Of a DNA stretch of 34,090 nucleotides, positions 22,906 to 32,865 are shown piece after piece. Position numbers and translations under genes: made by a program. Each line of letters starts with the position of its first letter. The first letter of the stretch is position 1. Under the pieces are notes generated by a model. It was not told the origin of the DNA. It worked only from the letters and a program-made list of their open reading frames with translations, and made no database searches. Source of the stretch: Ignavibacteriales bacterium (GTDB lineage Bacteria > Bacteroidota > Ignavibacteria > Ignavibacteriales > Melioribacteraceae); assembly GCA_007280825.1 (NCBI GenBank), contig QYQI01000035.1, positions 1 to 34,090 on the forward strand. The letters are read 5' to 3'.

Positions 22906-25900
22906 TTATACTGATTCTTTTTCTGCACCTATTTCTTCTTTAACAACTGCTGATTCAGTTTCATCACCAGTTAATATTATGCTACGGTATTTCTTCAATC
23001 CAGTTCCAGCAGGTATAAGATGTCCCATAACAACATTTTCTTTCAAACCAATTAAATTATCAACTTTAGCTTCAGTTGCTGCATTTGTTAATACTTTTGT
23101 TGTTTCTTGGAATGATGCTGCTGAAATAAAACTCTCGGTTGAAAGCGCGGCATGAGTAATACCTAACAAAATATTATCAAATGTTGCAGGTTCTGCATCG
23201 CGAGTTTTAATAAGCTTTTTACTTTTTCTAGTTAAATCAGAATTAATTTCTCTTAGTTTCGTTTTAGTAAGAAGCTGAGCCATTTTAGACTTTGATTGTC
23301 CAGGATCTTCTATATAAACCATCTGTTTAACTTTTTCATTTTCTTCGATGAATTTATTTCTATCAACTAAATCCTCTTCGATGAAAATAGTATCACCAGC
23401 AGAAATTACTTGAAGCTTTTGTAGCATTTGTCTTACAATAACTTCAATATGCTTGTCGTTGATCTTAACACCTTGTAAACGGTAAACATCTTGAATTTCA
23501 TTTACTAAATATTCTTGTACTGCATTAGTCCCTTTAATTTTTAATATATCATGAGGATCAATTGGGCCGTCTGTTATTTTTTCGCCAGCAGGAATTTCAT
23601 CACCTTCCTGAACAAGAATATGTTTACCATAAGAAACATTGTATATTTTCTGAATAGAGCCGTCTAATGATTCAATAATAATTTCACGTGAACCTTTCTT
23701 ACGTGCACCAAATTTAACTTTACCTTCAATCTCAGAAACTACTGCTGGATCATGCGGACTCCTTGCTTCAAAAAGCTCTGTAACTCGAGGTAAACCGCCA
23801 GTGATATCGCGTGATTTAGTTGAAGATTTTGAAATTTTAGCAAGGATTGTTCCCCCTTGGATCTCTTCGCCTTCTTCAACTGATAGATATGCACGTGTTG
23901 GAATATTAAATACTTTTTCATTTCCCTTATTATCTTTGACAAGAATACTTGGTGTTAAAGTTTTATCCTTTGATTCGATTACAACTTTTTGAACGTGACC
24001 AGTTTGTTCATCAGCAACTTGCTGAATTGTAACGTTGTCTAATAAATCTATAAATGAAACTTTACCTGCATTATCAGCAACGATTACAGAGTTGTAAGGA
24101 TCGTGATTGTAAAGCGGTTGACCTTTTTTAATTTCTTGTTCTTCTGAAACCAATAATTCTGCACCATAAGGAATCTCGAATTTCTTTATCTGTCTATTAT
24201 CTTCATCGTAAAGTCCGATTGATCCTCTACGACCGATAACTACTTTTACTTTCCCAAAGAAATCAGTTTTTTCGACAAATGTAATTCTATCAAACTTAAC
24301 CGTGCCGTTTACATTTGCTTCAACTTGTGATTGAGATGCAATACGCGATGAAGTTCCACCCAAGTGGAATGTACGCAATGTTAATTGTGTACCGGGTTCA
24401 CCGATTGACTGAGCTGCAATAATTCCTACAGCTTCGCCGTTTTCTACAAGTTGACCAGTAGTTAAATTACGTCCATAACATTTTGCACAAACACCGCGTT
24501 TAGCTTCGCATGTTAAAACTGTTCGGATATAAACTTGGTCAATATTTGATTCATCTATTTTTTCTGCGATATCTTCAGTAATCACCTCGCCTGCTTCTAT
24601 CAACAAATCATCTGTACGGGGATCATAAATATCTTCTTGTGCTACACGACCGATAATTCTTTCTGCCAATGGTTCCCTTTCGAGTTCTATATCTTTAAGA
24701 GCAGAAATGTAAACACCTCTAATAGTACCACAATCTAATTCAGTAATAATAACATCTTGAGCAACATCGCATAAACGGCGAGTTAAATAACCGGCATCTG
24801 CTGTTTTCAATGCAGTATCTGCAAGACCTTTACGAGCACCGTGAGTAGAAATAAAATATTCTAGAACAGACAATCCTTCTTTGAAATTTGCAACAATCGG
24901 ATTCTCAATAATTTCTCCGGATTGACCAGTTAAACTTTTTTGCGGTTTCATCATCAAGCCACGCATACCAGCAAGCTGACGAACTTGATCTTGCGAACCT
25001 CTTGCACCTGAATCAACCATCATATGCAATGAATTGAATCCGCCTTGATCGGTTTTGATTCTATCCATTAATGATTTTGCAACGTTGTTTGTAGTATGAG
25101 TCCAGACGTCAACTATCTTATTATATCTTTCTGCATCAGTAATCAAACCTTGTTCATGTTCACTAAGAATACCGGATACTTTTTTGTTTGAATCGTCAAT
25201 CAATTTTACTTTTTCATCAGGAACAATCATATCGCTGAAACTGATAGAGATTCCTGCTGCTGTTGCATAACGGTAACCGAGCTCTTTAAGATCATCCAAG
25301 AATTTTGCAGTTGCTTCGTTACCGATTTTAATAAACATTTTATAAATAAATCCCGAGAAACTTTTCTTAACAAGTAACTCGTTAATGTAGCCCATTTCTT
25401 TTGGAACAATTTCATTATAAATTACACGTCCGACTGTAGTTTCTACAAATTCTTTATCAATTTTAACTTTTACCTTTGCATGAAGATCAACTACTTTAGA
25501 ATTGTATGCGATCTGCACTTCTTCAATACTACCAAATATTTTACCTTCACCTTTTGCACCGGTACGAACTTTTGTCAAATAATAGAGTCCTAAAACTATA
25601 TCTTGAGATGGGAGAACGATAGGCAAACCATTTTGTGGAGATAAAATATTATGACTACTTAACATTAAAATTGATGCTTCAAGTTGTGCTTCGTATGATA
25701 ACGGAATGTGAACTGCCATTTGATCGCCATCAAAATCCGCATTGAATGCAGTACAAACTAACGGATGCAGTTGAATTGCTTTTCCATCTACTAAGATTGG
25801 TTGGAATGCTTGAATACCGAGACGGTGCAATGTAGGAGCGCGATTCAACATAACCGGATGACCGTCAATCAATTTTTCAAGAATATCCCAAATAGTTGCA

Positions 25901-27147
25901 TCTTTTCTATCAACAGCTTTTCGTGCACTCTTTACTGTTTTGAAATTTCCACGTTCAATAAGTTTACGAATAATAAATGGTTTGAAAAGTTCAACAGCCA
26001 TATCTTTTGGTAAACCGCACTGATGTAATTTCAATTCGGGACCAACAACAATAACAGAACGGCCCGAATAATCAACACGTTTACCAAGTAAGTTCTGACG
26101 GAAACGACCTTGTTTACCTTTCAACATATCACTGAGAGATTTCAACGGTCTGTTACCATCACTGCGAACTGCACTTGCTCTACGAGAATTATCGAACAAT
26201 GCATCTACAGCTTCTTGAAGCATTCTCTTTTCGTTTCTAAGAATTACTTCCGGCGCTTTAATATCAATTAATCTTTTTAAACGATTGTTACGAATAATTA
26301 CTCTTCTATAAAGATCGTTTAAATCTGATGTAGCAAATCTTCCGCCTTCAAGTGGAACAAGCGGACGAAGTTCCGGTGGAATTACCGGCACAACATTTAA
26401 TACCATCCATTCCGGTTTGTTTGGAACTTTTCCTTCATATTCACGAAAAGCTTCAAGAACTCTTAATCTTTTTAATAGATCAGCGCGTTTTTGTTGAGAT
26501 GTGTCAGGTCCAAGTTGAGATTTCAAATCAGCAAAAGTAACTTCAATATCAATCTTCTTTAATAATTCTTTTATTGCATCGCCGCCAATTCTAGCCAGAA
26601 ACTTTTTCGGATCTTCATCTTCGAGAGAATCATTATCATGCGGAAGTGAACCCATAATTTCATAATACTGATCTTCAGAAATCAAATCCTTCTTACTCAA
26701 ACCTGTTGGTCCGGGATTAATTACAACATAAGATTCATAATAAATAACCTTCTCAAGTTCTTTTGTGGTCATTCCAATTAAGTTACCAATCTTTGATGGT
26801 AACGCTTTGAAAAACCAAATATGAACAACAGGAACAGCAAGCTGAATGTGTCCCATTCTTTCACGACGTACACTCTTTAACGTAACTTCAACTCCGCAGC
26901 GGTCGCACACAATTCCTTTATAACGTATTCCTTTATATTTTCCGCATGCGCATTCCCAATCTTTAACGGGACCAAAAATTTTCTCGCAGAATAAACCATC
27001 TTTTTCAGGACGAAATGAACGATAGTTTATTGTTTCCGGTTTGGTAACTTCTCCGTGAGATCTTGATAAGATATCATCAGGGCTTGCCAAACTGATCGTC
27101 ATTTTTTCGATCTGTCTAATCTTATTTTCTTGCGGTTTAAATCGCAT
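22906..27147 (-). CDS. rpoC: DNA-directed RNA polymerase subunit beta'
   Basis: The catalytic beta' subunit, 1413 residues. The N-terminal zinc site has Cys66, Cys68, Cys81 and Cys84; the absolutely conserved NADFDGDQ at 469-476 supplies three aspartates for the catalytic magnesium. The bridge helix lies near GARKGLADTALKTADAGYL (771-789), the second zinc site is Cys807, Cys881, Cys888, Cys891, and the trigger loop starts near SIGEPGTQLTLRTFHLGG. A lineage insertion of roughly 190 residues follows within the trigger loop (about 940-1130), as in Gram-negative beta', before ITGGLPRVTELFEAR. ATG with AAAGGAG upstream, 62 bases after rpoB. Confidence 0.99.
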   Translation of the reverse strand: MRFKPQENKIRQIEKMTISLASPDDILSRSHGEVTKPETINYRSFRPEKDGLFCEKIFGPVKDWECACGKYKGIRYKGIVCDRCGVEVTLKSVRRERMGHIQLAVPVVHIWFFKALPSKIGNLIGMTTKELEKVIYYESYVVINPGPTGLSKKDLISEDQYYEIMGSLPHDNDSLEDEDPKKFLARIGGDAIKELLKKIDIEVTFADLKSQLGPDTSQQKRADLLKRLRVLEAFREYEGKVPNKPEWMVLNVVPVIPPELRPLVPLEGGRFATSDLNDLYRRVIIRNNRLKRLIDIKAPEVILRNEKRMLQEAVDALFDNSRRASAVRSDGNRPLKSLSDMLKGKQGRFRQNLLGKRVDYSGRSVIVVGPELKLHQCGLPKDMAVELFKPFIIRKLIERGNFKTVKSARKAVDRKDATIWDILEKLIDGHPVMLNRAPTLHRLGIQAFQPILVDGKAIQLHPLVCTAFNADFDGDQMAVHIPLSYEAQLEASILMLSSHNILSPQNGLPIVLPSQDIVLGLYYLTKVRTGAKGEGKIFGSIEEVQIAYNSKVVDLHAKVKVKIDKEFVETTVGRVIYNEIVPKEMGYINELLVKKSFSGFIYKMFIKIGNEATAKFLDDLKELGYRYATAAGISISFSDMIVPDEKVKLIDDSNKKVSGILSEHEQGLITDAERYNKIVDVWTHTTNNVAKSLMDRIKTDQGGFNSLHMMVDSGARGSQDQVRQLAGMRGLMMKPQKSLTGQSGEIIENPIVANFKEGLSVLEYFISTHGARKGLADTALKTADAGYLTRRLCDVAQDVIITELDCGTIRGVYISALKDIELEREPLAERIIGRVAQEDIYDPRTDDLLIEAGEVITEDIAEKIDESNIDQVYIRTVLTCEAKRGVCAKCYGRNLTTGQLVENGEAVGIIAAQSIGEPGTQLTLRTFHLGGTSSRIASQSQVEANVNGTVKFDRITFVEKTDFFGKVKVVIGRRGSIGLYDEDNRQIKKFEIPYGAELLVSEEQEIKKGQPLYNHDPYNSVIVADNAGKVSFIDLLDNVTIQQVADEQTGHVQKVVIESKDKTLTPSILVKDNKGNEKVFNIPTRAYLSVEEGEEIQGGTILAKISKSSTKSRDITGGLPRVTELFEARSPHDPAVVSEIEGKVKFGARKKGSREIIIESLDGSIQKIYNVSYGKHILVQEGDEIPAGEKITDGPIDPHDILKIKGTNAVQEYLVNEIQDVYRLQGVKINDKHIEVIVRQMLQKLQVISAGDTIFIEEDLVDRNKFIEENEKVKQMVYIEDPGQSKSKMAQLLTKTKLREINSDLTRKSKKLIKTRDAEPATFDNILLGITHAALSTESFISAASFQETTKVLTNAATEAKVDNLIGLKENVVMGHLIPAGTGLKKYRSIILTGDETESAVVKEEIGAEKESV

Positions 27148-27180
27148 TTTCTACTCCTTTAGTCAAACTCTTGGTTGATC

Positions 27181-27203
27181 CCGATTGAATAAAACTCAAT
27201 CGG
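27181..27203 (-). other. Hairpin in the rpoB-rpoC gap
   Basis: CCGATTGA pairs perfectly with TCAATCGG (8 bp) around a 7-base loop, just after the rpoB stop and about 33 bases before the rpoC ATG on the minus strand. No T-run follows it, so termination is unlikely; a processing or mRNA-stability element would fit. Confidence 0.6.
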
Positions 27204-27209
27204 AATAGC

Positions 27210-30200
27210 TTAGTTAATTTTTATATTAAGACCGAGACCTTGAAGCTCTTTAATCAACACATTAAATGCTTCGGGAATATTTGGTTCAGGTAAATTTTCT
27301 CCTTTAACGATAGCCTCGTAGGTTTTTGCCCTTCCTGTTACATCATCGCTCTTCACTGTTAAGATTTCCTGAAGAACATGCGCAGCACCATAACCTTCGA
27401 GAGCCCAAACTTCCATTTCTCCAAATCTCTGACCGCCGAATTGTGCTTTACCGCCTAGAGGTTGTTGAGTAATAAGCGAGTAAGGACCAATGGAACGAGC
27501 ATGAATCTTGTCATCAACCATATGACCAAGCTTCATCATATATATATAACCAGTTGTAACTTTTTGATGGAATTTTTCTCCGCTTCTTCCATCGTAGAGC
27601 CAAGTTTTACTACCTTCATCTAGCTGAGCATTTTTTAACCAGTCTTCAACTTCGCTAACTTTTGCGCTATCGAAGATCGGTGTTTCGAACTTAACGCCAA
27701 GTTTATGACCCACCCATCCAAGAGCTGTTTCATATAATTGACCTAAGTTCATACGTGAAGGTACACCAAGCGGATTTAGAACTATATCAACCGGAGTTCC
27801 GTCTTCATGATGTGGCATATCTTCAACGGGAACAACTTTTGCAACGACACCTTTGTTACCGTGACGGCCAGCCATTTTATCACCGACAGAAACTTTTCTT
27901 TTCTTGGCTACATAAACTTTTGCAAGTTGAGTAATTCCCGGAGACAGTTCATCGCCGCTTTGTATTTTCAATTTTTCGCGTTTGTAGTCTTCTTCTATTT
28001 CTGCTAAGAGTGTGAAATAGTTTGAATATAAATGTTTGATCAATTCGTTTGTGTTTTTTCTTTCGAACCAATCTTTTGTGTAATCTAATTTTGAAATATC
28101 CTCTATATCTGTAAATGTTTCATCCTTGATTGAGGTGCCGCTTCTCAATACAACACTGCCGTCCAAATCACGAATACCCGAAGTTGTTTTTCCATGAGTA
28201 ATTCGAGTTAATTTAGTTACCAGTTTGTTGTAATGATTTTCTTTTCGTTTCTTATAATCGGTTTCAAGATTATCCATCAATTTTTTTTCAACTTTCTTTG
28301 AATCGGCATCTTTTCTCTTACGGCTGAATAATCTTGTTTTAATTACAACGCCTTTCAATCCTGGAGGTGCTTTCAAAGATGCATCTTTCACATCGCCGGC
28401 TTTATCGCCGAAGATTGCTTTTAATAATTTTTCTTCCGGAGTAGGATCTGTCTCACCTTTTGGGGTGATCTTGCCAATTAGAATATCACCTTCTTTAACT
28501 TCGGCGCCTTCGCGAACAATACCATGTTCATCCAAATCTTTTGTAGCTTCTTCACTAACGTTAGGAATATCTCTAGTTAATTCTTCTTCTCCGCGTTTTG
28601 TTTCGCGAACTTGAAGTTCAAATTCCTCAATATGAATTGATGTGAAAACATCATCAGCTACAAGACGTTCGCTCAGAACAATAGCATCTTCAAAATTATA
28701 TCCGCGCCAAGGCATGAATGCAACAGATACGTTTCTTCCAAGTGCAAGTTCGCCTTTATCAATTGCGGGACCATCAGCTAAAACTTCACCTTTCTTTACA
28801 CGTTGTCCGGTAACAACAATCGGTTTTTGATTAAAACATGTTTCCTGGTTGGTGCCATTAAATTTTGTAAGAACATGTTCAACTCTTCTCTCGTCATCAA
28901 AACTTATTAATGTTTCAGGAGCGCTTTCATCAACATCATACTTAACAATAATTCTCTTTGAATCTGAATACTCAACAACACCGTTATCTTCAGCAATAAT
29001 AATAGAACGTGAATCACGAGCAATTTTTTGTTCCATGCCGGTTCCAACTATTGGAGCTTGAGGAACAAGAAGCGGAACTGCTTGACGTTGCATATTAGAT
29101 CCCATCAATGCTCTGTTTGCATCATCGTGTTCAAGGAATGGAATTAATGCAGCAGCGGCAGAAACAATTTGAGCAGGAGCTACATCCATATAATGAACTT
29201 CTTCCGGAGCAACAACAGGAAAATCACCGCGCTCTCTACATTTAACTCTATCTAAAACATAACGACCTTGTTCATCTAAAGGCGCATTCGCTTGAGCAAT
29301 AATAAATTCATCTTCTTGATCAGCACTTAAAAAATCAATACTGTTTGAAACCTTTCCATCTTTAACTTTTCTATATGGTGTTTCTAAAAATCCGTAGTGA
29401 TTAACACGTGCAAAAATTGTAAGTGAAGAAATAAGACCGATGTTCGGACCTTCAGGCGTTTCGATTGGACATAAACGGCCGTAATGAGAATGGTGAACAT
29501 CACGTACTTCGAAGCCTGCACGCTCACGTGTTAAACCGCCAGGTCCTAACGCAGAAATTCTTCTTTTGTGTGTAAGCTCTGAAAGCGGATTAGTTTGATC
29601 CATGAATTGCGAAAGCTGGTTAGTACCGAAGAATGCATTTATAACACTGCTTATAGTTCTTGCATTTACCAAATCTTGCGGCTGCATATTTTCGTTATCA
29701 CGTATGTTCATTCTTTCTTTTATTGTACGTGCCATTCTTGCTAAACCAACATTATATTGCTGCATTAACTGTTCGCCAACAGTTCTTACTCTTCTGTTAC
29801 CTAAATGATCTATATCATCAACATTAACATTACCGTTTTTCAGTTTAATGATATTGTTCATGATTGCAATAATATCTTCCACCGTAAGCACTTTAATATT
29901 TTCTGGAACGTTGAGATTTAATTTGTCATTCATTCTAAAACGACCAACTTCACCCAGATCATATCTTTTCTCATTAAAAAATAATTTATCTATTAAACCA
30001 ACAGCAGCATCAACATCAGGAGCTTCGCCCGAACGCAGTTGTCTGTAAATTGCATATAGAGCTTCTTCTTTATTTGTTGATGTATCTTTTTTAAGTGTAT
30101 TTATTATTAAGTCTTGTTCAAAAGTAGTTTCAATACTTAGTAATTGAACTTTAGATACACCTGAGCCTTTTATACTATCAATAATTTCTTCTGTTAATTC

Positions 30201-30989
30201 GGCATCTTTGGATGCATAAATTTCTCCGGTGGCTGTATCAATCACATCGTTAGCAACAATTCTTCCAATGTGTTTATCAATACTTAAATGTTTAACTGTT
30301 ACTTCTTCAATAAGATTGAACAAATTTAAAATTTGTTCATCTGTTTCATAACCGAGAGCTCTTAATAAAGTTGTTGAAGGGAATTTTTTTCTGCGATCTA
30401 TATAAACATAAAGTATATTATTAATGTCTGTTGCAAATTCGACCCATGAACCTCTGAATGGGATAATTCTTGCGGAGTAAATCGGGGTTCCGTTTGGATG
30501 TAAAGTTTGAGAGAAAGCAACACCGGGTGAACGATGTAACTGACTTACAATTACTCTTTCAGCACCGTTAATTATAAATGTACCTCGTCCTGTCATATAA
30601 GGAAGATTACCGAGATAAACTTCCTGTTCAACAGAATTTACATACTCACCTGTTTCATCATCTTTAGTTGAAAGACGAAGTTTTGCTTTTAAAGGTGCAG
30701 AGTATGTTAATCCTCTCTCTTCACATTCAGCCATTGAAAAGCGGGGCTTCTCAATGTAATACTCAATAAAATCTAATCTGTAAAATTCTTTATTGTCGAA
30801 GATTGGATAGTTGGTATTAAATACCGCTTGTAAACCTTTGGTTTCTCTTTGTGACGGTAAAACTTTTAATTGAATAAATTCTTCAAATGAATCTAACTGA
30901 ATATTCAGAAGATCCGGAACTTTAACCGACTGAGAAAATTGTGCAAAGGTAATTCTTCCAGTGCTTTTGTTAATTTTTTGTTTTTCCAA
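27210..30989 (-). CDS. rpoB: DNA-directed RNA polymerase subunit beta (TTG start)
   Basis: The 1259-residue beta subunit. The rifampicin pocket (about 456-483) reads NQLSQFMDQTNPLSELTHKR and continues ISALGPGG; the positions equal to E. coli Asp516, His526 and Ser531 keep the sensitive-type residues (Asp464, His474, Ser479). Other landmarks are GRLCPIETPEGPNIGLI and the C-terminal GKAQFGGQRFGEMEVWALE. A charged coiled region in KRKDADSKKVEKKLMDNLE marks a lineage insertion. The start is TTG, with GGAGG 6 bases upstream and no ATG in a suitable place. It follows rplL after 121 bases that hold a long hairpin. Confidence 0.99.
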   Translation of the reverse strand: MEKQKINKSTGRITFAQFSQSVKVPDLLNIQLDSFEEFIQLKVLPSQRETKGLQAVFNTNYPIFDNKEFYRLDFIEYYIEKPRFSMAECEERGLTYSAPLKAKLRLSTKDDETGEYVNSVEQEVYLGNLPYMTGRGTFIINGAERVIVSQLHRSPGVAFSQTLHPNGTPIYSARIIPFRGSWVEFATDINNILYVYIDRRKKFPSTTLLRALGYETDEQILNLFNLIEEVTVKHLSIDKHIGRIVANDVIDTATGEIYASKDAELTEEIIDSIKGSGVSKVQLLSIETTFEQDLIINTLKKDTSTNKEEALYAIYRQLRSGEAPDVDAAVGLIDKLFFNEKRYDLGEVGRFRMNDKLNLNVPENIKVLTVEDIIAIMNNIIKLKNGNVNVDDIDHLGNRRVRTVGEQLMQQYNVGLARMARTIKERMNIRDNENMQPQDLVNARTISSVINAFFGTNQLSQFMDQTNPLSELTHKRRISALGPGGLTRERAGFEVRDVHHSHYGRLCPIETPEGPNIGLISSLTIFARVNHYGFLETPYRKVKDGKVSNSIDFLSADQEDEFIIAQANAPLDEQGRYVLDRVKCRERGDFPVVAPEEVHYMDVAPAQIVSAAAALIPFLEHDDANRALMGSNMQRQAVPLLVPQAPIVGTGMEQKIARDSRSIIIAEDNGVVEYSDSKRIIVKYDVDESAPETLISFDDERRVEHVLTKFNGTNQETCFNQKPIVVTGQRVKKGEVLADGPAIDKGELALGRNVSVAFMPWRGYNFEDAIVLSERLVADDVFTSIHIEEFELQVRETKRGEEELTRDIPNVSEEATKDLDEHGIVREGAEVKEGDILIGKITPKGETDPTPEEKLLKAIFGDKAGDVKDASLKAPPGLKGVVIKTRLFSRKRKDADSKKVEKKLMDNLETDYKKRKENHYNKLVTKLTRITHGKTTSGIRDLDGSVVLRSGTSIKDETFTDIEDISKLDYTKDWFERKNTNELIKHLYSNYFTLLAEIEEDYKREKLKIQSGDELSPGITQLAKVYVAKKRKVSVGDKMAGRHGNKGVVAKVVPVEDMPHHEDGTPVDIVLNPLGVPSRMNLGQLYETALGWVGHKLGVKFETPIFDSAKVSEVEDWLKNAQLDEGSKTWLYDGRSGEKFHQKVTTGYIYMMKLGHMVDDKIHARSIGPYSLITQQPLGGKAQFGGQRFGEMEVWALEGYGAAHVLQEILTVKSDDVTGRAKTYEAIVKGENLPEPNIPEAFNVLIKELQGLGLNIKIN

Positions 30990-31043
30990 CCCTAACCTCC
31001 AATGTGGTTTTTGTCAGTTTTTCTCTCATCTAAAAATGAAAGA

Positions 31044-31077
31044 AAGTGGCAAGACGGATTTTACCTTCTTACCACTT
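31044..31077 (-). promoter_or_regulatory. Long hairpin between rplL and rpoB, possible attenuator or processing site
   Basis: On the minus strand AAGTGGTAAGA pairs with TCTTGCCACTT (11 bp with one T-G pair), and GG/CC can extend the stem inside, giving a 34-base structure. T-rich sequence follows (TTTCTTTCATTTTTAG). It lies 33 bases past the rplL stop and 54 before the rpoB start. In E. coli the same gap contains a partial terminator and an RNase III site that set the ratio of ribosomal protein to polymerase mRNA; a similar role here is inference. Confidence 0.65.
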
Positions 31078-31110
31078 CAATTTATATCGAATGAAGGGAA
31101 TTGAATCAGT

Positions 31111-31488
31111 TTATTTAACTTGAACAGTAGCGCCAGCTGCTTCAAGTTCTTTTTTGATCTTTTCAGCTTCGTCTTTTGAAACTGCTTCCTTCACAGGTTT
31201 AGGTGCACCATCAACTAAATCTTTAGCTTCTTTTAAGCCGAGTCCCGTATGTGCACGAACAACCTTGATTACATTAATTTTGGTAGCGCCAGCTGCTTGA
31301 AGAATAACATCGAATTCAGTTTTTTCTTCAACGGGAGCTGCTGCTGCACCTGCAGCCGGTCCAGCCATCATCATTGGTGCTGAAGCGGTTACTCCGAATT
31401 CTTCTTCTAATGCTTTCTTTAATTCAGAAGCTTCAACAAGTGTAAGCGCTTTAATCTTTTCTACAATTTCAACAATTTTCTCTGACAT
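31111..31488 (-). CDS. rplL: 50S ribosomal protein L7/L12
   Basis: L7/L12 forms the multi-copy stalk that recruits and activates translational GTPases. The 125 residues have the N-terminal dimerisation helices (to about 33), an Ala/Pro/Met hinge (about 35-54) and the conserved C-terminal domain with KINVIKVVRAHTGLGLKEAK and LVDGAPKPVKEAVSKDEAE. ATG start with AGGAG upstream, 46 bases after rplJ. The hairpin at 31044-31077 separates it from rpoB. Confidence 0.99.
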   Translation of the reverse strand: MSEKIVEIVEKIKALTLVEASELKKALEEEFGVTASAPMMMAGPAAGAAAAPVEEKTEFDVILQAAGATKINVIKVVRAHTGLGLKEAKDLVDGAPKPVKEAVSKDEAEKIKKELEAAGATVQVK

Positions 31489-31534
31489 TTTACTACTCCT
31501 ATTACTTTAATTAATTATTCAAATTTATAATTGA

Positions 31535-32056
31535 TTATGCAGCTTTCTTTTTCCCAACCTCATCAATAACACTAACGAGATCTCTGATAACTGCATTGAT
31601 TGAACCGACAATTCCACTCGCTGGGGCTGCAATACTACCAACAATACTTGCCATGATTTCTTCTTTTGTAGGCATCGAAGCAATAGTATCCAATTGATCA
31701 GCACCGTAAAATGCTGATTCAATATAGCATCCTTTAAAAGTAAATTTTTTCGATTCATCAAAATATTTTTTAATGATTTTTGCGGGTGCAACAAAATTTT
31801 CACCGGCAAAAGCAACACCTGTCATTCCAACAAGTTGTGAATTGAATTTTTCAAATCCGCCAGCTTGTTCCAAAGCTTTTTTGAACAGAGTATTTTTTAA
31901 AACTTTGTAATTAATTCCATCTTTTCTAAAATTTGATCGCAGCTTATTAATATCAGCGACATTAACACCACGGTAATCAACAAGAAACATTGCAGAGGAA
32001 TTTTTCACAAGCTTTTGAATCTGTTCAATTCTTTCGGCTTTTTCTTCTTTTTTCAT
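31535..32056 (-). CDS. rplJ: 50S ribosomal protein L10
   Basis: L10 anchors the L7/L12 dimers to 23S rRNA, and in many bacteria the L10-L12 complex represses its own leader. The 173 residues contain SAMFLVDYRGVNVADINKLR, an L10 signature, and a C-terminal helix (IVGSINAVIRDLVSVIDEVG) that would bind L7/L12 dimers. ATG start with GGGAG upstream. It is 69 bases after rplA; that gap is short for a full L10 leader but contains an imperfect hairpin. Confidence 0.98.
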   Translation of the reverse strand: MKKEEKAERIEQIQKLVKNSSAMFLVDYRGVNVADINKLRSNFRKDGINYKVLKNTLFKKALEQAGGFEKFNSQLVGMTGVAFAGENFVAPAKIIKKYFDESKKFTFKGCYIESAFYGADQLDTIASMPTKEEIMASIVGSIAAPASGIVGSINAVIRDLVSVIDEVGKKKAA

Positions 32057-32068
32057 CGTACTCCCAAT

Positions 32069-32110
32069 CAGTTATAACTGCACACTTAATAATGTAGAAG
32101 CATTTATGAG
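32069..32110 (-). promoter_or_regulatory. Weak structured leader before rplJ
   Basis: Within the 69-base rplA-rplJ gap the minus strand holds GCAC and GTGC arms flanking an imperfect AT-rich stem (about 32081-32113) and a 12-base palindrome CAGTTATAACTG (32069-32080). The position suits an L10-binding leader as known in other bacteria, but I cannot recognise its kink-turn motif. Confidence 0.3.
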
Positions 32111-32125
32111 TGCGTAAAATTTTAT

Positions 32126-32836
32126 TTAATCATCGTGCTTTGTAGCAACGGTTGTTTCATCTTTAGTAATTTTTAAACCGGGGCCCATAGTTGAGGAGAG
32201 GTATAAACTTTTTACATATATTCCTTTTGCAGATGAAGGTCTCATTTTTATAATTGTTTGAAGAAAAGCTCTTGTATTTTCTGCGAGTTGTTCAACGCTA
32301 AAATTCATTTTGCCGAGTGATGTATGAATTATCCCGGCCTTCTCAACTCTGAATTCGATTTTACCTGCTTTAACTTCCTTAACAGCTTTTGCTACATCAG
32401 CAGTAACAGTTCCGCTTTTAGGATTAGGCATTAAACCTTTTGGACCAAGAACACGGCCAAGTTTACCAAGCTCACCCATTGAATCCGGTGTAGCTACAAT
32501 AACATCAACTTCAGCCCAGCCGCCTTTAATTTTCTCGAGATATTCTTCAAACCCGGCATATTCAGCACCGGCTTTTAAAGCTTCTTCAGCTTGAGCACCT
32601 TTTGCAATTACAAGAACAGTTACTTTTTTCCCTGTTCCATGTGGTAGTGAAACTGTTCCTCTTACCATTTGGTCTGCATGGCGGGGATCAACACCAAGTC
32701 TCATTGCACAATCGAGTGATTCGGTAAATTTAACTTTTGCATTATCTTTTAAAAGTTTAATAGCTTCTTCAACTGTGTAATCTTTTGTTCTATCAATATT
32801 TTTATTGACAGCTTTAATTCTTTTAGTAACTTTCAT
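32126..32836 (-). CDS. rplA: 50S ribosomal protein L1
   Basis: L1 forms the mobile stalk that moves deacylated tRNA out of the E site; in E. coli it represses the rplKA message. The 236 residues include VKFTESLDCAMRLGVDPRHA, LGKLGRVLGPKGLMPNPKSG with the family signature, and FLQTIIKMRPSSAKGIYVKS. ATG start, 29 bases after rplK. I do not see an obvious L1 target structure in the 18-base gap before rplK. Confidence 0.99.
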   Translation of the reverse strand: MKVTKRIKAVNKNIDRTKDYTVEEAIKLLKDNAKVKFTESLDCAMRLGVDPRHADQMVRGTVSLPHGTGKKVTVLVIAKGAQAEEALKAGAEYAGFEEYLEKIKGGWAEVDVIVATPDSMGELGKLGRVLGPKGLMPNPKSGTVTADVAKAVKEVKAGKIEFRVEKAGIIHTSLGKMNFSVEQLAENTRAFLQTIIKMRPSSAKGIYVKSLYLSSTMGPGLKITKDETTVATKHDD

Positions 32837-32865
32837 TTTGATTCCAGTAAAAAATTATTTTAAAA

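Noticed and set aside
29540..29625. Possible rifampicin-resistance changes in rpoB
   Set aside because: The residues at the main resistance positions are those of sensitive enzymes.
31525..31818. Minus-strand frame of 97 codons overlapping rplJ
   Set aside because: It is another frame of L10, which is certain; Leu/Lys-rich chance peptide.
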